DNA from: Mesorhizobium sp. J428
GTDB lineage: Bacteria > Pseudomonadota > Alphaproteobacteria > Rhizobiales > Rhizobiaceae
Reading direction: 5' to 3'
Length of the DNA stretch: 64,000 nt
Assembly (NCBI RefSeq): GCF_024699925.1
Contig: NZ_JAJOMX010000005.1
Location: forward strand, 1 to 64,000
Shown: in pieces, positions 1-10,425 of the stretch
Position numbering within the stretch: position 1 is the stretch's first letter
Layout of the letters: each line of letters opens with the position of its first letter
Translations under genes and position numbers: made by a program
Notes under the pieces: model-generated
Databases searched by the model: none
Seen by the model: only the letters and a program-made list of their open reading frames with translations
What the model was told of the DNA's origin: nothing

Positions 1-414
1 GCAACGGAATGACCCTCGTGTTGCCGGATCGGGCCAGTTCCTCCCGCAGGCCCTCGATCACGGCATCACGCTCGGCGATACCGCACGTCAGCACCTGGAT
101 ACGCTGCGCGAGCACGTGCGGGCGAGCGCCCGCAGCTCGGCCATCTCGGCCACGCGGCGCAGGTTCCGCTTCGAGTGCGCGGATGCGTCCCTTGAGCACC
201 AGGGGCGACGATTCCCGGCGGCGCGCTTCGGCGGTGGAACTCGGCGAGCACATCGACCGCGCGGTTCGCCGTCGCCCGGCTGACGCCGGCCTCGCGCGCC
301 AGGTTTGAGACTGTCAGCGCGCCGTCGGTACTCGAGGCGGCCGTCGAGCAGCCGCGCCAGGCCAGCCGCCCTCAGCGCGGCTTCCCTCTTCGGCCCGAAG
401 GCGCGGTCATGCAT
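1..414 (-). pseudogene. TnpC-like helper of recombinase trio, partial and frameshifted
   Basis: The reading begins MHDRAFGPKREAALRAAGL at an ATG that overlaps the end of the preceding recombinase gene. A helix-turn-helix-like stretch follows (AREAGVSRATANRAVDVL can be pieced together from two frames), then an Arg/Glu-rich part likely to be coiled coil. The frame is broken at least once and the gene runs off the window start. A short HTH/coiled-coil protein after two or three large tyrosine recombinases is the arrangement of TnpC in Tn554-type transposons. The assignment rests on order and overall character, not on a recognised signature. Confidence 0.4.
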
Positions 415-2545
415 CACCGTCCATGAGCGGTGCGATCAGCCCGGCGCTTGCGCTCGTTGTCCGCAAGGATCGCCGTGCGCTGCAGCGGCGACAGGCGCCG
501 GTCAGTCGGCCAGAAACGCTTCGCCCTCGGCGATCGAAGCCTGCCACGGCTCGCGGTGCCGATCGGTCAGGCAGGCGTTCGGGCAACTGGTCGGGGCTGC
601 ATCGCGACCAGGGCTGGCGCCGTTGCTCAGCATCGGTGCATCTTTGAGGCAGAGCGCGGTCGCCGCATCGAACAGGCAGTCGTTGAGGAAGCCGACATGC
701 AGGGTCCGGCGGAATGGAGCGGCATGGTGCGCAGCCGCTTGCGGTCCGTGATCCGGCCCGGAAGATCGCCAAGCTCGTGCTGGACGCGGGCGAACTCGCG
801 GAGCAGTCGGTGAAGCCCGGCTTGCCGATGTACGGCGAACAGGCCTCGTAATGGGCGACAATATCGTCGAGTTGGCCGAGCGCACGCTCGCCGCTCGATC
901 GCCCCAGGCGGAAATCGGCCGGCGCCGATCCGGCATAGCCCTCGAACATGGCGGCCGAGCATGCTTGTACTGGATCTTGCCCGCGACCGTGCCGAACGGC
1001 CGGTTGGCGATGTACCCAGGCGATGGTGCGGCGCAGTTGCCGTGTCGTGAACTTCGCCGACGCGCGCAGGATCGCCGGTCCCCCTTCCGAGCGTCCATCA
1101 GGGCCGTCGCGGAACAGGTTGAACGTCGGCGTCGCACCCATCCAGGAATGGTGTTGCTCCAGGGCCAGTCCTTCAGCGCCACCCACAGCGACGACAATCC
1201 CTTCTCCTTGCGATTGCGCGCCGAGAATACTCCATGACCGCGACGGCGCGGGCGACCGGCTCGATCAGGTCCAGTCGGCCTGAGCGCCTCGTGCCCCATG
1301 GCGCTTGTAGACGGTGCTGCGCGCATTAGCGCTCGACCAGGCCGTCGGCGCTGCGCATCACCGACACCCACAGGCGGCGTGTGCATCGCCTGCACCTCGC
1401 TGTCGCGCATGCCGGTGAGGTAAACGCAGACGAGATAGCGAGCACCCTGCAGCATCCGTTCCTCGCGGGCAGGAGCTGAGGGAGACGTCGAAGCGCTCGC
1501 GCCGCGCGTAGTCCTGGTCGGATCGGTCGAGATCGGCGTGTCGAGGCCGCCCACCTCGGTGCCGAGCTCGAGCCGCCTGCTCGATCAACCGCGCCGTCGG
1601 TTCCGGACTGGCTGATGCGGCCGCTCTCGCGCACCGGCGTCAGCCGCATCAGGTGAAGATTGTAGGGCGGGGTCTGTTCGCCGGTGAGCGGGTCGATGCG
1701 GCGGGCGACGTTGGGCGCGTGCTCCCAGATCGGTGCGCCTCGGCCCATGGCCCGGCGCACGTCGAGCCACTTGCGCGGGCGCGATAGGTGCTGGCGACGG
1801 CTCGTCCCGGTCCACCTCGTCCCGCGCCATCACCTTTGCGCAGCAGGCTTCGAGAGCGTCCAGTTCTGCCCGCGCGGCGAGGATATCGGACGCATAGACT
1901 TCGACATATCTGAGCGCCCAGCGCAGCGTAGCGCAGATGACCAGCTCGGAATCCGCGGCGTGGCGTTCTCGGCGGGGCGCCGGCGGCGGCTGCAACGCGG
2001 TGCGCCGCACGTCCACGCCCCGGCAGGAAACCTATGCCGCCGCCGGTTGGCCATGGCGCCAGGTGATGCAGGTCGATCGGCACCTCGACCCACTTCACCG
2101 TCTCGTGCGGCGTCCGCCGCCCGCCGTCCGGGCATGCACCAGGTAGGCGTCGAGCAGCGCCTGATCGATCCGGCTGAGATCGACGGCGCCAGTCCGCGCG
2201 CGGAGGAACGCGGCGAAATGCTGGACGTAGCGCAGCAGCCGGATCGCCGAGGTCGCGCCGCAGGGCGCCCGGTATCCGGCACATGAATGCGCAGCCGGGC
2301 GATCATACTCCTTCGCCAACCGTCGCGTGACGGGATCGGCGATGCCGGCGGATTCAGCCGGTAGTTGCTGTAGCGGGCGTTGACCCGGAAGATGGCGGCG
2401 CCCAAATCCAGGATCGTCCCCGAAGCGGGGAAGCTCACTGCGGTCGACATCGTCCCTGACCGCGACACCGGCAAGCACGGGCTCGCCGTCGCCATAAATG
2501 GCCGACGGCAACGACGTCCGCGGCGAGCGTGATGGAACCCGGCAT
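407..2545 (-). pseudogene. Third tyrosine recombinase of the trio (TnpB-like), frameshifted
   Basis: The likely start overlaps the stop of the preceding recombinase gene (TAATG), and the gene ends at 407, overlapping the helper gene. Uninterrupted it would encode about 710 residues. The coding signal jumps between all three frames: fragments include RLLRYVQHFAAFLRARTG (core-binding-like region), ARYLVCVYLTGMRDSEVQAM (the block around the first catalytic Arg of tyrosine recombinases) and a C-terminal LIAPLMDGDA. Several separate indels are needed to restore it, so no functional product is expected as written. The family call rests on the GMRDSEVQAM block and tandem placement with two other recombinases. 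Confidence 0.55.
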
Positions 2546-4391
2546 TATGGCGCTGCCGCTTCGGGCGGCAGGTAGATGAGCGCCGGGTCCGACGCCGCAA
2601 TCTGGCGAGCCTCCTCAATCTCCGCGTCGGCAAACCGGGACAGATCTGATCGGCAATGCGTCCGTGAACGCGGCCGAACTTGGCGATCCAGTCGCCTTCG
2701 CTGAGCGCCTGCCGTTGTGCCCGGATGAAGTTGAGGAATGCGAGAAGCGCGGGCAGCTTGCGGGCGGTAATCACCGCATTGCTGCATTCGAGACACCCCC
2801 GGAAGGGCGACGGACAGGCTTCCCCTTCTAGCCCGAACGGGCTCTTGTAGAAGCCGGCGCAACTGGCGAGCCAGACATCCTGCTCGCCGCCGAGCAGCGC
2901 GCCGATCGCGGCGGGCATCGGCAACGGGAAGACGTTGCCTGCTCGGGATCGGCCAGGACGGCACCCTCCTCTTCCGAGGACAGGACGCACGGCCGCAACG
3001 CGGCATCGAGCGCGATCGCACATGGCGTCGGCCACGGTCGCCTCATGCAGGTGGCGAAGCGCGGGATATCGGCGTAGTGATCGGCCGCGACTGCGACGCT
3101 GTGGCCAACTGGCGAAGCGGTCAAGCTGGCCACCGGTGCGCCGGTGCACCATGCCGCCTTGTGCGTCTTGCGCAGGCGCGTCAGGTTGAGGCGAAGGGGC
3201 CGGCCCTGTTCATCGAGGATGCCGCTTCGGCCGATCCATGAAGCCACGGGCTCCTTCATGCTGATAGGACGCGGGGTCAATCGGCCCCAGGCGCAGTGGA
3301 CCCAGAGCGTGTCGGCGCCAAGCCGGCTTCTCGCCGGACCGGTCCATTGCAGCACCTTGCGGATCAAACCGCCCGGCGTCGAGGAGCCGCCGTCGCGCCC
3401 GCGCAGCCGGCTTCCACTCGGCGCCCCGCGCCCGCCGCTTGCAATACTCAACCTCGACATAGCCGCCGGACGGGTTCTTCAGGCAGTCCGCCCGCAGGCT
3501 CTTGATCGCTTCAATCTCCAGGCCGGTGTCGAGCGGAATGAGGACGATGAGCGGCACGAGGTCGGCAGCGATCAGATGCCGGCGGCCGTGCAGATCGTGG
3601 ATCAGGCGATCGTTCGGCAGGCCGCTTTCACGGCGCAGCGTGTAGAGGCACTTGAAGAGAGCATGCCGGTGCCCGATGACGCCTTCCGCGTCGATCACCG
3701 CCATCACCTGTTCATGCGCCCTCGCCAGAACGCGGCCCGATCGGCATCCTCGACGGTCGGGATGCGATCGGCCTCGGCGAAGCGGCGGATGATAGCAGCG
3801 AGATCGGCGCGTGCCGCGGTCCGCAATGCCGTGGCGATGTCGTCGCCATAGGCATCGCGCGGCCGGGCGCGCACACCCGGCCGGTCGCTCGTATACATCA
3901 GCCGTCGCGAGGCATCGGGTGGCAGAAGGCCGGGCTCCGCCGCCTCGGCGAGGCGGAGCAGGTTGAGCACCTTGCTCATTCGATGCAGCCGGTGATTGGG
4001 ATGCAGGCCGCTCTCCTCCATCCATGCGTCGAAGCCGTCGATCAAGGCAGCGCTCACGTCGGGAGAGCCGTGCGACGTGCATTCCGGCGGAATCGAGATA
4101 GCGCCAGAACGTCTTGAGCGCATTGGCATAGGCATAGGCCGTCGAGATCGAGCCGGCCGGACCGCCGACCTGGCAGGCGCGCCAGAGCGCGCCGGCAAAC
4201 GTCCGGGCCAGTGCCTTGCGGCCAGCGAGCATCGTCAGGTCGATCGCCCTGCTGCGGTCTGCCAGCGGGCTGGTGAAAGCCGGAGCGGCACCGCGGTGCA
4301 AGCAGCAGCCTCGCGCTCGGGATCGGGCAGCGCCTCGGGAAGAGGCACGGCGGCCCGGCCGTCGTGCTGGAGCCGTCGTCGCGGCCATCAT
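2545..4391 (-). pseudogene. Second tyrosine recombinase of the trio (TnpB-like), frameshifted
   Basis: The ATG overlaps the stop of the upstream recombinase (ATGA), suggesting translational coupling. Reassembled from three frames, the product would be about 610 residues. Recognisable pieces are ISTAYAYANALKTFWRYLDSAG (N-terminal SAM-like domain), LVPLIVLIPLDTGLEIEAIK (region of the first catalytic Arg, atypical), LNLTRLRKTHKAAW followed by VGHSVAVAADHYADIP (the R-x-x-K/H, H and Tyr blocks of the catalytic domain), then a long C-terminal extension with GCLECSNAVITARKLPALL, which resembles a Cys-containing tail. At least four frame changes are required, so this copy is probably inactive. Confidence 0.6.
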
Positions 4392-5726
4392 GCTGCATCA
4401 CCAGCCGTATCGTCCGCCCAGCGGTCCACGGCCACCTCGACCAGCTCCTGCGCCTCGTCGAGACCTGGATAGATGTAGGTGCTGGTGATGCTTGCGTGCC
4501 CCAGGAGGTGCTGGAGCTTCTGCAAGGGGTCGCCGAGCATCCGGCGATAGGCCGCGCCGTGCCGGTCGTGCGGATCGAACACGGTTCCGATCTGCTCGCG
4601 GATCAGCATGGAGAGCATGTTGACGGCGAAGGTGTGCCGCAGAGTGTGCGGCGTCACCTCGACCTCGATACCGAAGCGGCGAAGCGGCGGACGCAGGCGC
4701 GCCGAAAGCGGCTTCCCAGGTTGCGGAGGGCACAGGCCGGCCGGCTTCCGTCAGCCAGAGCAAGCCGTGCTGCGCTCGGCCAGGCGCGTCAGCACGCGGC
4801 GGCGCTCACCCGGCGTCAGGCGGTCGAGCCGGACCTTCTTGCCCGCCGGATGCTGCCTTCCCATCCTCCGGTGAACCACAGCGGGATGGGACACCTGGGG
4901 TTCGAGACCGGAGCAGTGGAGATCAGCGATCGAGATCGGCTTCGTAGTCCAGCAGCGACTTGCCGCACCCGGCGGGGAACGCGGATGCGCCGCGTACGCC
5001 GCCCTTGGCGATCGGACCAGGAAGGTCGAAGGGATCGAGCGTGATGCGGGCTCCGGAAGCTCGGCCAGAAGCAGGCCGCGGCCTGCGGTCGGCCACCGAC
5101 GGTCGTGACCAGAAGCTCAGCAAACAGCGCATTGCGCTCGCCGTTGCGGCCGCGCCACGTCCGATCTTCGGAGCCGTCGGGAAGCCGGCCTGGCCCTCGC
5201 GGAACAGCAGGTAGCGGCCGAGATCGATCACCAGCGGTGTGGCGGCGCGCTCGCGGGCGCGGTTGGCCGCCACGGCGAGCACGGCGCGGCTGCCGGCGGT
5301 CCGACGAAGGGTGACGCCATAGCTGAAAGGCGAGGCGAAGATGATCCCTTCCTCGACGGCCCAGCGATAGAGCTTGTCGAGCGCGGCGATGCTTCGGTTT
5401 CCAGCTCGCCGCTGAAATGCGGAACGCCGCGTCCGACAGGCGACGTGCCCGGTGAAGGCCAGGACATCATGGCGGTCGAGCTGCCAGGGCGTCTACCCAC
5501 GCGTCGCTCGCTGAAAAGCGCGCCCAGACGAGAAAGTATGCTTGGGCACCAGGAACGCCTGGCCAGTCAGGCGACCGCGCGCCCATGCCCGGACAGGCGC
5601 GGGGAACCGGTTGAGATTGAGATCGTAGCTGCCGTCATCCATCAGGATGAACGGCATGCCGTCGATCAGCCCAGCGCGCTCGACCACGTCGAGCGCGCCA
5701 GGAACGAAAACCGCTTTAAAGGTCAT
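4388..5726 (-). pseudogene. First tyrosine recombinase of the trio (TnpA-like), frameshifted
   Basis: The protein starts MTFKAVFVPGALDVVERAG and would be about 446 residues if the frames were joined. The C-terminal 89 residues are clean and diagnostic: TPHTLRHTFAVNML (His-x-x-Arg) and LLGHASITSTYIY (His and nucleophilic Tyr) are the catalytic boxes of tyrosine recombinases. Upstream, the coding signal moves through three frames between 4660 and 5500, and the block expected around the first catalytic Arg is scrambled. It is the first gene of a three-recombinase series with overlapping ends. Joining of the frames is inferred. Confidence 0.7.
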
Positions 5727-6026
5727 CAGGGAAAAGCGGACTGCGCGAAACCCAGCGTCAAGATTGGTAAAATACAAATGCACGCACGATACCTAAGCCC
5801 AGGCTGCTTCGGCTGTTATGTCTTATGTGCGAGGGGTTCCCCTCGCGCGCTCTCACTTCGCCGCGTGGCAGAGTGCGAGTTCGCCTGCACCCCATGAACA
5901 AGCTTGTGGAGCCGCCGCCGCGTAAAGCGTTGTCCTCGCTTCGCTGCGGGAACGCTTGACCCGGACGTCGACGAGCTTCCCTGGAACCGTCGGTGAGGCG
6001 CTTCCATGCCTGATTCTGAGACAGGA
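5727..6026. other. Gene-free stretch with perfect hairpin
   Basis: This 300-base stretch lies between the recombinase trio and the DUF932 remnant. It contains a perfect inverted repeat at 5829-5846 (GCGAGGGG, 2-base loop, CCCCTCGC). No U-run follows, so it is not a classic terminator. It could mark an element end or a regulatory hairpin. I see no other gene or site here. Confidence 0.4.
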
Positions 6027-6451
6027 TTACAGAGTCAGGATAAGGCGCGGTGTGAGGTCAGGCCGCACTGAAGGTTGATGCCGGCCAGCGCGGCAGGGAG
6101 CTGCCTGCAGGTAGTTCGCGGGCGCCCCGACCAGGCTGGCGAGCTGGCCGAAGCTCCAGTGCGTGGGAGCGACCGGCGCGTGCGCGTCGGGCAGCATCAA
6201 CGTCAGGCGTTCGGGATTGTCGCGGCTCGCTGCGACGCAGATGTTTTCGCTTTCGACGATGCGGGTCTTGCAGCGTTTTGATCGCCTGGCCACCAAGGTG
6301 TGGAGATGTTGAAGGCGAGAGATAGCGCTCGTCGGCCCGGACGATTGAACCATTCAGACGAAACGCGCCCGATACGCTCGCCTTTGCTGATGTCGACCTT
6401 GTAGCCGTTGGGCGCCATGCGCGTCGGCGCGTGAATTTGCATAAGGGTCAT
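6027..6451 (-). pseudogene. DUF932 (phage/plasmid-like) protein, truncated and frameshifted
   Basis: The start MTLMQIHAPTRMAPNGYKV is followed by a frame change near 6350 and then NPERLTLMLPDAHAPVAPTH and WSFGQLASLVGAPANYLQ. These are hallmark blocks of DUF932 proteins, which are common on conjugative plasmids and ICEs and are of unknown function. The frame then decays and stops at 6027, so only about 140 residues of a normally 250-350-residue protein remain. The next gene is DUF1173, a frequent companion of DUF932, which supports a mobile-element backbone. Confidence 0.6.
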
Positions 6452-6781
6452 TGCTGTTCTCCTCGACGGGCGCCGGGAGCCTCTCCTGGCCTCGACCCGC
6501 CGCCACATCCACAGCCTCCCCTCTGCCTCTGCCTGCCCCAACCGCGGAGGAGAAGCGCCAGCGCCGCGGCCGGCTACAAGAAAGCAAAAAGTAGACCGCA
6601 GGTCGGGCTTCAATCGAGCCGCAACTCATCGGGACAAGCGGTCGAATTCAGAGCGGCCGGATTGGGGTTGGGGCGAACGCGCTGGCTTCTGCGCCCACTC
6701 TTCTGCGGTCGAGGAGGACTTGCTCAGGATGGCAATCCATGACCCAATGGAAGGCAGGGGGATGCGGCGGCGTCCAGGGCG
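6452..6781. other. Gene-free stretch, nothing recognised
   Basis: About 330 bases between the divergent DUF932 remnant and the DUF1173 gene. It is pyrimidine-rich near 6490-6540. It presumably holds the promoters of both neighbours, but no convincing -35/-10 pair or palindrome stands out. Confidence 0.3.
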
Positions 6782-7987
6782 ATGGAGGCGATGCGACGTT
6801 TCAAGCTTGATGACCAAACGATAGAAGAGACCGCGCCTGCTTTGCAGAAAGTGCTGGCGGATGCCTACCGGCGACGAGTTCAGCCTCTCTGCCTGTGTCG
6901 GGAGTCAGGCCTTGCGATGTATATCGCCAACGTGGGCGACCAATACATCGTCAAGCGCATGCCGTTGTCGGGGTGTGGACATGATCCAGCCTGCCCGTCC
7001 TACGAACCGCCTGATGAGCTCTCCGGCCTCGGCGCCCTGATCGGTAGCGCGATCCAGATCGACTCCGAAACCGGGCTATCGGCACTCAAGGTAGGCTTCA
7101 GCCTGACAAAGTTGGGTGCGCGCGCTGCTCCGGTTCCCGGCGTGGAGGGTTCAGACGGTGTGGTTGGCGAGGCGAAGAAGCTGTCGCTCCGAAGTCTGCT
7201 TCACTACCTCTGGCACGAGGCCGAGTTGACGGCCTGGACGGCGCGATGGGCCGGAAAGCGCCATTGGTGGAACGTTCGCTGGCACCTGATCGAGGCAGCC
7301 CGCCAGATGACGGTGAAGGGCGGAATATTGAGCGACGTTCTGTTCGTACCGGAATCGTTTCGTTCGGCAGACAAGGTTGCCATCGAGCAACGGCGCGTAG
7401 ACGCGCTTGCGCCCGCACTTCCTCCCAGGACCGGGCCGAGGAAATTGATGATCCTCGTCGGCGAGGTCAAGGATATAGCGCCGGCTCGCAATGGCTTCCG
7501 ACTAGTTATCAAGCATCTTCCGGACTTTCCATTGCTGCTGGAAGAAACATTGAATCGTCGGCTTCAGGTTCGTTTCGAGAATGAAATAGCGCTCTGGAGC
7601 GCGAACCAGGATTCTCACTTGATCGCGATCGCTACCTTCGGCCTCACGCTTGCCGGGCTCGCGGTTGTCGAGGAAATGGCGGTGATGGTCGTGTCGGAGA
7701 ACTGGATTCCATACGACTCCATCCATGAGAAGCGGCTTGTCGATGCGCTGGCACGGGTAGGCGATAGAAGTGTGAAGGGCTTCCGCTATAATCTGGCAAT
7801 GGACAAGCCAACCGCGGCGGCGATGCTGCAGTTGCAGCCAAAGCCGGTTGGGCTCTACATCGTTCCACCATCGGCGGACAGCGCCTACGACGAGGCGCTC
7901 AACGAGCTTGTTGCATCTCGACCTGAAATCGATGCGTGGATCTGGCGCACGGCTGATGGCGCGATGCCGCCGCTCCCTTGCCGGTAG
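6782..7987 (+). CDS. DUF1173 family protein
   Basis: An intact 401-residue protein beginning MEAMRRFKLDD; an ATG three codons in is an equally good start. A Cys cluster near the N terminus (LCLCRESGLAMYIA, then SGCGHDPACPSYEP) looks like a metal- or nucleic-acid-binding motif and is typical of DUF1173 proteins, which occur on conjugative plasmids and integrative elements. The middle contains TGPRKLMILVGEVKDIAPA. The biochemical role is unknown. Its neighbour is a DUF932 remnant, so it probably belongs to the mobile backbone rather than to metal resistance. The family assignment is from memory of length, Cys pattern and context. Confidence 0.6.
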   Translation: MEAMRRFKLDDQTIEETAPALQKVLADAYRRRVQPLCLCRESGLAMYIANVGDQYIVKRMPLSGCGHDPACPSYEPPDELSGLGALIGSAIQIDSETGLSALKVGFSLTKLGARAAPVPGVEGSDGVVGEAKKLSLRSLLHYLWHEAELTAWTARWAGKRHWWNVRWHLIEAARQMTVKGGILSDVLFVPESFRSADKVAIEQRRVDALAPALPPRTGPRKLMILVGEVKDIAPARNGFRLVIKHLPDFPLLLEETLNRRLQVRFENEIALWSANQDSHLIAIATFGLTLAGLAVVEEMAVMVVSENWIPYDSIHEKRLVDALARVGDRSVKGFRYNLAMDKPTAAAMLQLQPKPVGLYIVPPSADSAYDEALNELVASRPEIDAWIWRTADGAMPPLPCR

Positions 7988-8114
7988 TATCGGGCACGAT
8001 CGTTTTGCGGCGCGCGAGTGAAGCTACCTTACCATGCGCTAGGATGGCGCACCCAAATGTGGTGGTCACGGCAAGTTGGCTATGCATCCGATCGCATTCG
8101 TGCGAAGGTTCAGA

Positions 8115-8462
8115 ATGATGCGGATGTCCTCCTCGGCCCGGCTGCTTGCGATCCTCGCCATGATTGGCCTGTTCTTCGCGCCAGTAGCGCCGTCGGTCGC
8201 ATCGTCCGCGATGGCGATGCCGATGACGGCCGAAATGCCCGACGGCATGCCGTGCTGCCCTGATGATCAGCCTGCGACCCCGGACTGCGCGAAGGATTGC
8301 CCGTTCGCCGTGGTCTGCACCGCCGTGTTCGTTAGTGCGTCGACGCCGGAGCACCATCTGCTTGCTCTGCGCATCCTGATGCGGGACCGCTTTACCTCGC
8401 GCGGCGATGTCGTGCTTGCGTCCCTGATTGGCGAACCCCCGCCCCGACCTCCTCGAATCTGA
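8115..8462 (+). CDS. Small exported Cys/Met-rich protein preceding cusBA
   Basis: A 115-residue protein starting MMRMSSSARLLAIL. I chose this ATG because GAAGG lies six bases upstream; a TTG at 8076 would add 13 residues. A signal peptide (about residues 4-30) is followed by a Met-rich patch and a Cys cluster, MPCCPDDQPATPDCAKDCPF, likely to bind a soft metal such as Cu(I). The C terminus ends in a Pro/Arg motif, PPPRPPRI, shared in spirit with two other exported proteins in this window (19399-19818 and 54941-55291). It is first in line of the CusBA gene group, so a periplasmic copper-handling role is inferred. Confidence 0.6.
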   Translation: MMRMSSSARLLAILAMIGLFFAPVAPSVASSAMAMPMTAEMPDGMPCCPDDQPATPDCAKDCPFAVVCTAVFVSASTPEHHLLALRILMRDRFTSRGDVVLASLIGEPPPRPPRI

Positions 8463-8584
8463 CTGTCAGCGGCGTTTCGGGCGCCGAAACCCGGCGGGCG
8501 AACCCCTCGGGTCGGACCGCTTGGCCTCGGCTAAGCGAGAAGCCGTGCGCGAGCGCGGTCCAATGACAGTCGGAACCATTGACC

Positions 8585-8986
8585 ATGAGAGCGAAACCTT
8601 GCCTTCGCGCCGCCCCGCTGGCGCTCCTATCTGCCATCGCCGTCTCCACGGCCACACTGGCCGGTCCCGAAGACTACGAATTCCAGCTTGTCGAAAGCGA
8701 GATCAAGCAAGGTGAAGGCGCGACCGTGACGGTCCGGCTGATTGACAAGCGGACCGGCAATCCGGTTGTCGATGCCGTCGTGTTCGCAACCCGAATGGAC
8801 ATGCAGCCCGACGGAATGGAGGCGATGACAACGCCGGTAGAGGCGATGCCGTCCGAAGATCCGGGCGCCTATCGCTTCCAGGCCAACCTCATCATGGCCG
8901 GCGGCTGGCGTTTCTCGATCGCGGCCAAGGTTCAGGGTGAGGAGGAGACCGTTGAGAGTCGGCTGGTTTTCGAGGCTGTCGAATGA
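8585..8986 (+). CDS. FixH/YtkA-like exported protein
   Basis: A 133-residue protein with a signal peptide (MRAKPCLRAAPLALLSAIAV), followed by an immunoglobulin-like beta domain of the FixH/YtkA type: EGATVTVRLIDKRTGNPV, then VFATRMDMQPDGMEAM and GAYRFQANLIMAGGWRFSI. Such domains often accompany RND copper-efflux genes, and the Met-rich loop could touch Cu(I). Its stop overlaps the CusB start (ATGA), so it is translationally coupled to the efflux genes. A periplasmic accessory role is inferred. Confidence 0.65.
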   Translation: MRAKPCLRAAPLALLSAIAVSTATLAGPEDYEFQLVESEIKQGEGATVTVRLIDKRTGNPVVDAVVFATRMDMQPDGMEAMTTPVEAMPSEDPGAYRFQANLIMAGGWRFSIAAKVQGEEETVESRLVFEAVE

Positions 8987-10425
8987 GCAGGCTCGGCACC
9001 TTTCTGGCCTTCGCCGGTCTGGCGGCGGGGGTAGGCGCGGCCGGATACTGGGCCGGACAGCGCGATCTATCCGTCCCGGCGGTCGTACGGGACGTGCAGG
9101 CAATGGCGATGCGGGCGCTTGGCGGCGAGGCGGAGCCTATGACCTCCGCAGGCTCAGGGGCAGTCCTCTATTACCGCCATCCGGACGGTGATCCGGTCTA
9201 TTCGGCGACGCCAAAGCAAACCGACGACGGCCGCGATTTCATTGCGGTGCTCGCCGGCGAGGATGTGAGCTTCGACGAGCCGGGCAAGGCCGACATGACG
9301 GTTGTCGAAGCGAACTCCGGCGAACGAGAGGTCCTCTACTACCGCAACCCTATGGGTCTACCCGACACATCGCCGACGCCGAAGAAGGACTCGATGGGGA
9401 TGGACTACATCCCTGTCTACGACGGCGAGGACGACGACGGCGCCACCGTCACGGTCTCGGCCGGCAAGCAGCAACGGACCGGCGTCAAGACGGTCCTCGC
9501 CACGAAAGGCACCATTGTCAGGCCGGTCCGGGTTCCGGGAACCGTGACGCTCGACGAGCGCCGCGTCAGCGTCGTGTCCATCCGAACGGAGGCCTTCCTC
9601 GAAGAGGTGGCCGACATCACAACCGGGCAGATGATCGAGCAGGGAGAGCCGCTGGTGCGCTTCTACGCCAAGGAGATCGCCGCGGCCGGCGCGCTTTACG
9701 CGGCCGATCTGAAGAGCGGGGCCGGCAAGGGCGCCGCCGGGGGCAGCCTGCAAAGGCTGGAAAACCTCGGGGTTCCAGCCGAAGCCATCGCCGAAATCGA
9801 GAAGACGAGGAAGGTTCCCATCTCGGTCACCCTGATGGCGCCGCGCGGCGGGGTCGTTCTCGAGCGCATGGCGATCGACGGCATGATGGCCGAAGCCGGA
9901 GAAACGCTGTTCCGAATCGCCGACATATCGACCGTCTGGGTGATGGCGGACGTGCCGGAATATGAGCTGGGTTCCGTGCGCACCGGCGATAGAGCGACCA
10001 TCAGCATCCGAAGCCTCCCGGGACAGGTGTTCCAGGGCGAGGTCGGCCTTATCCACCCTGAAATCCAGAGTCAGACCCGTACCGCCAGCCTGCGCATCGA
10101 ACTGCCCAATGCGGATGGGCTGCTGCTCGCCAACATGTATGCCGATGTGGAGATCGCGACCGGCGGCGGCAGGCCTGTCGTGACGGTGCCGGACAGCGCG
10201 GTCATCGACACGGGCGACCGCCAGGTGGTGATCCTCGACAAGGGCGAAGGCAGCTTCGAACCGCGCCCTGTGAAGATCGGCGGGCGCGGCGAAGGTATGG
10301 TCGAGATCATGGACGGCGTCGCCGAGGGCGAGCGCGTCGTCGTCTCGGCCAACTTCCTGATCGACGCCGAGAGCAATCTCAAGGCGGCGCTTTCCGCGCT
10401 GACCCCGGCGGAAGAACAGCCATGA
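8983..10425 (+). CDS. cusB: CusB-like RND efflux periplasmic adaptor
   Basis: The 480-residue membrane-fusion protein of a heavy-metal RND pump bridges CusA and an outer-membrane channel and passes Cu(I)/Ag(I). It has an N-terminal anchor (TFLAFAGLAAGVGAAGYWAG), then two heavy-metal-binding-type repeats (YYRHPDGDPVYSATPKQTDD and YYRNPMGLPDTSPTPKKDS). These are followed by the barrel-sandwich (lipoyl) halves and beta-barrel of the HlyD/CusB fold (APRGGVVLERMAIDGMMAEA, DISTVWVMADVPEYEL). Two metal-binding repeats rather than one is a slight extension. It is coupled to the neighbours on both sides by 4-base overlaps. Confidence 0.9.
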   Translation: MSRLGTFLAFAGLAAGVGAAGYWAGQRDLSVPAVVRDVQAMAMRALGGEAEPMTSAGSGAVLYYRHPDGDPVYSATPKQTDDGRDFIAVLAGEDVSFDEPGKADMTVVEANSGEREVLYYRNPMGLPDTSPTPKKDSMGMDYIPVYDGEDDDGATVTVSAGKQQRTGVKTVLATKGTIVRPVRVPGTVTLDERRVSVVSIRTEAFLEEVADITTGQMIEQGEPLVRFYAKEIAAAGALYAADLKSGAGKGAAGGSLQRLENLGVPAEAIAEIEKTRKVPISVTLMAPRGGVVLERMAIDGMMAEAGETLFRIADISTVWVMADVPEYELGSVRTGDRATISIRSLPGQVFQGEVGLIHPEIQSQTRTASLRIELPNADGLLLANMYADVEIATGGGRPVVTVPDSAVIDTGDRQVVILDKGEGSFEPRPVKIGGRGEGMVEIMDGVAEGERVVVSANFLIDAESNLKAALSALTPAEEQP

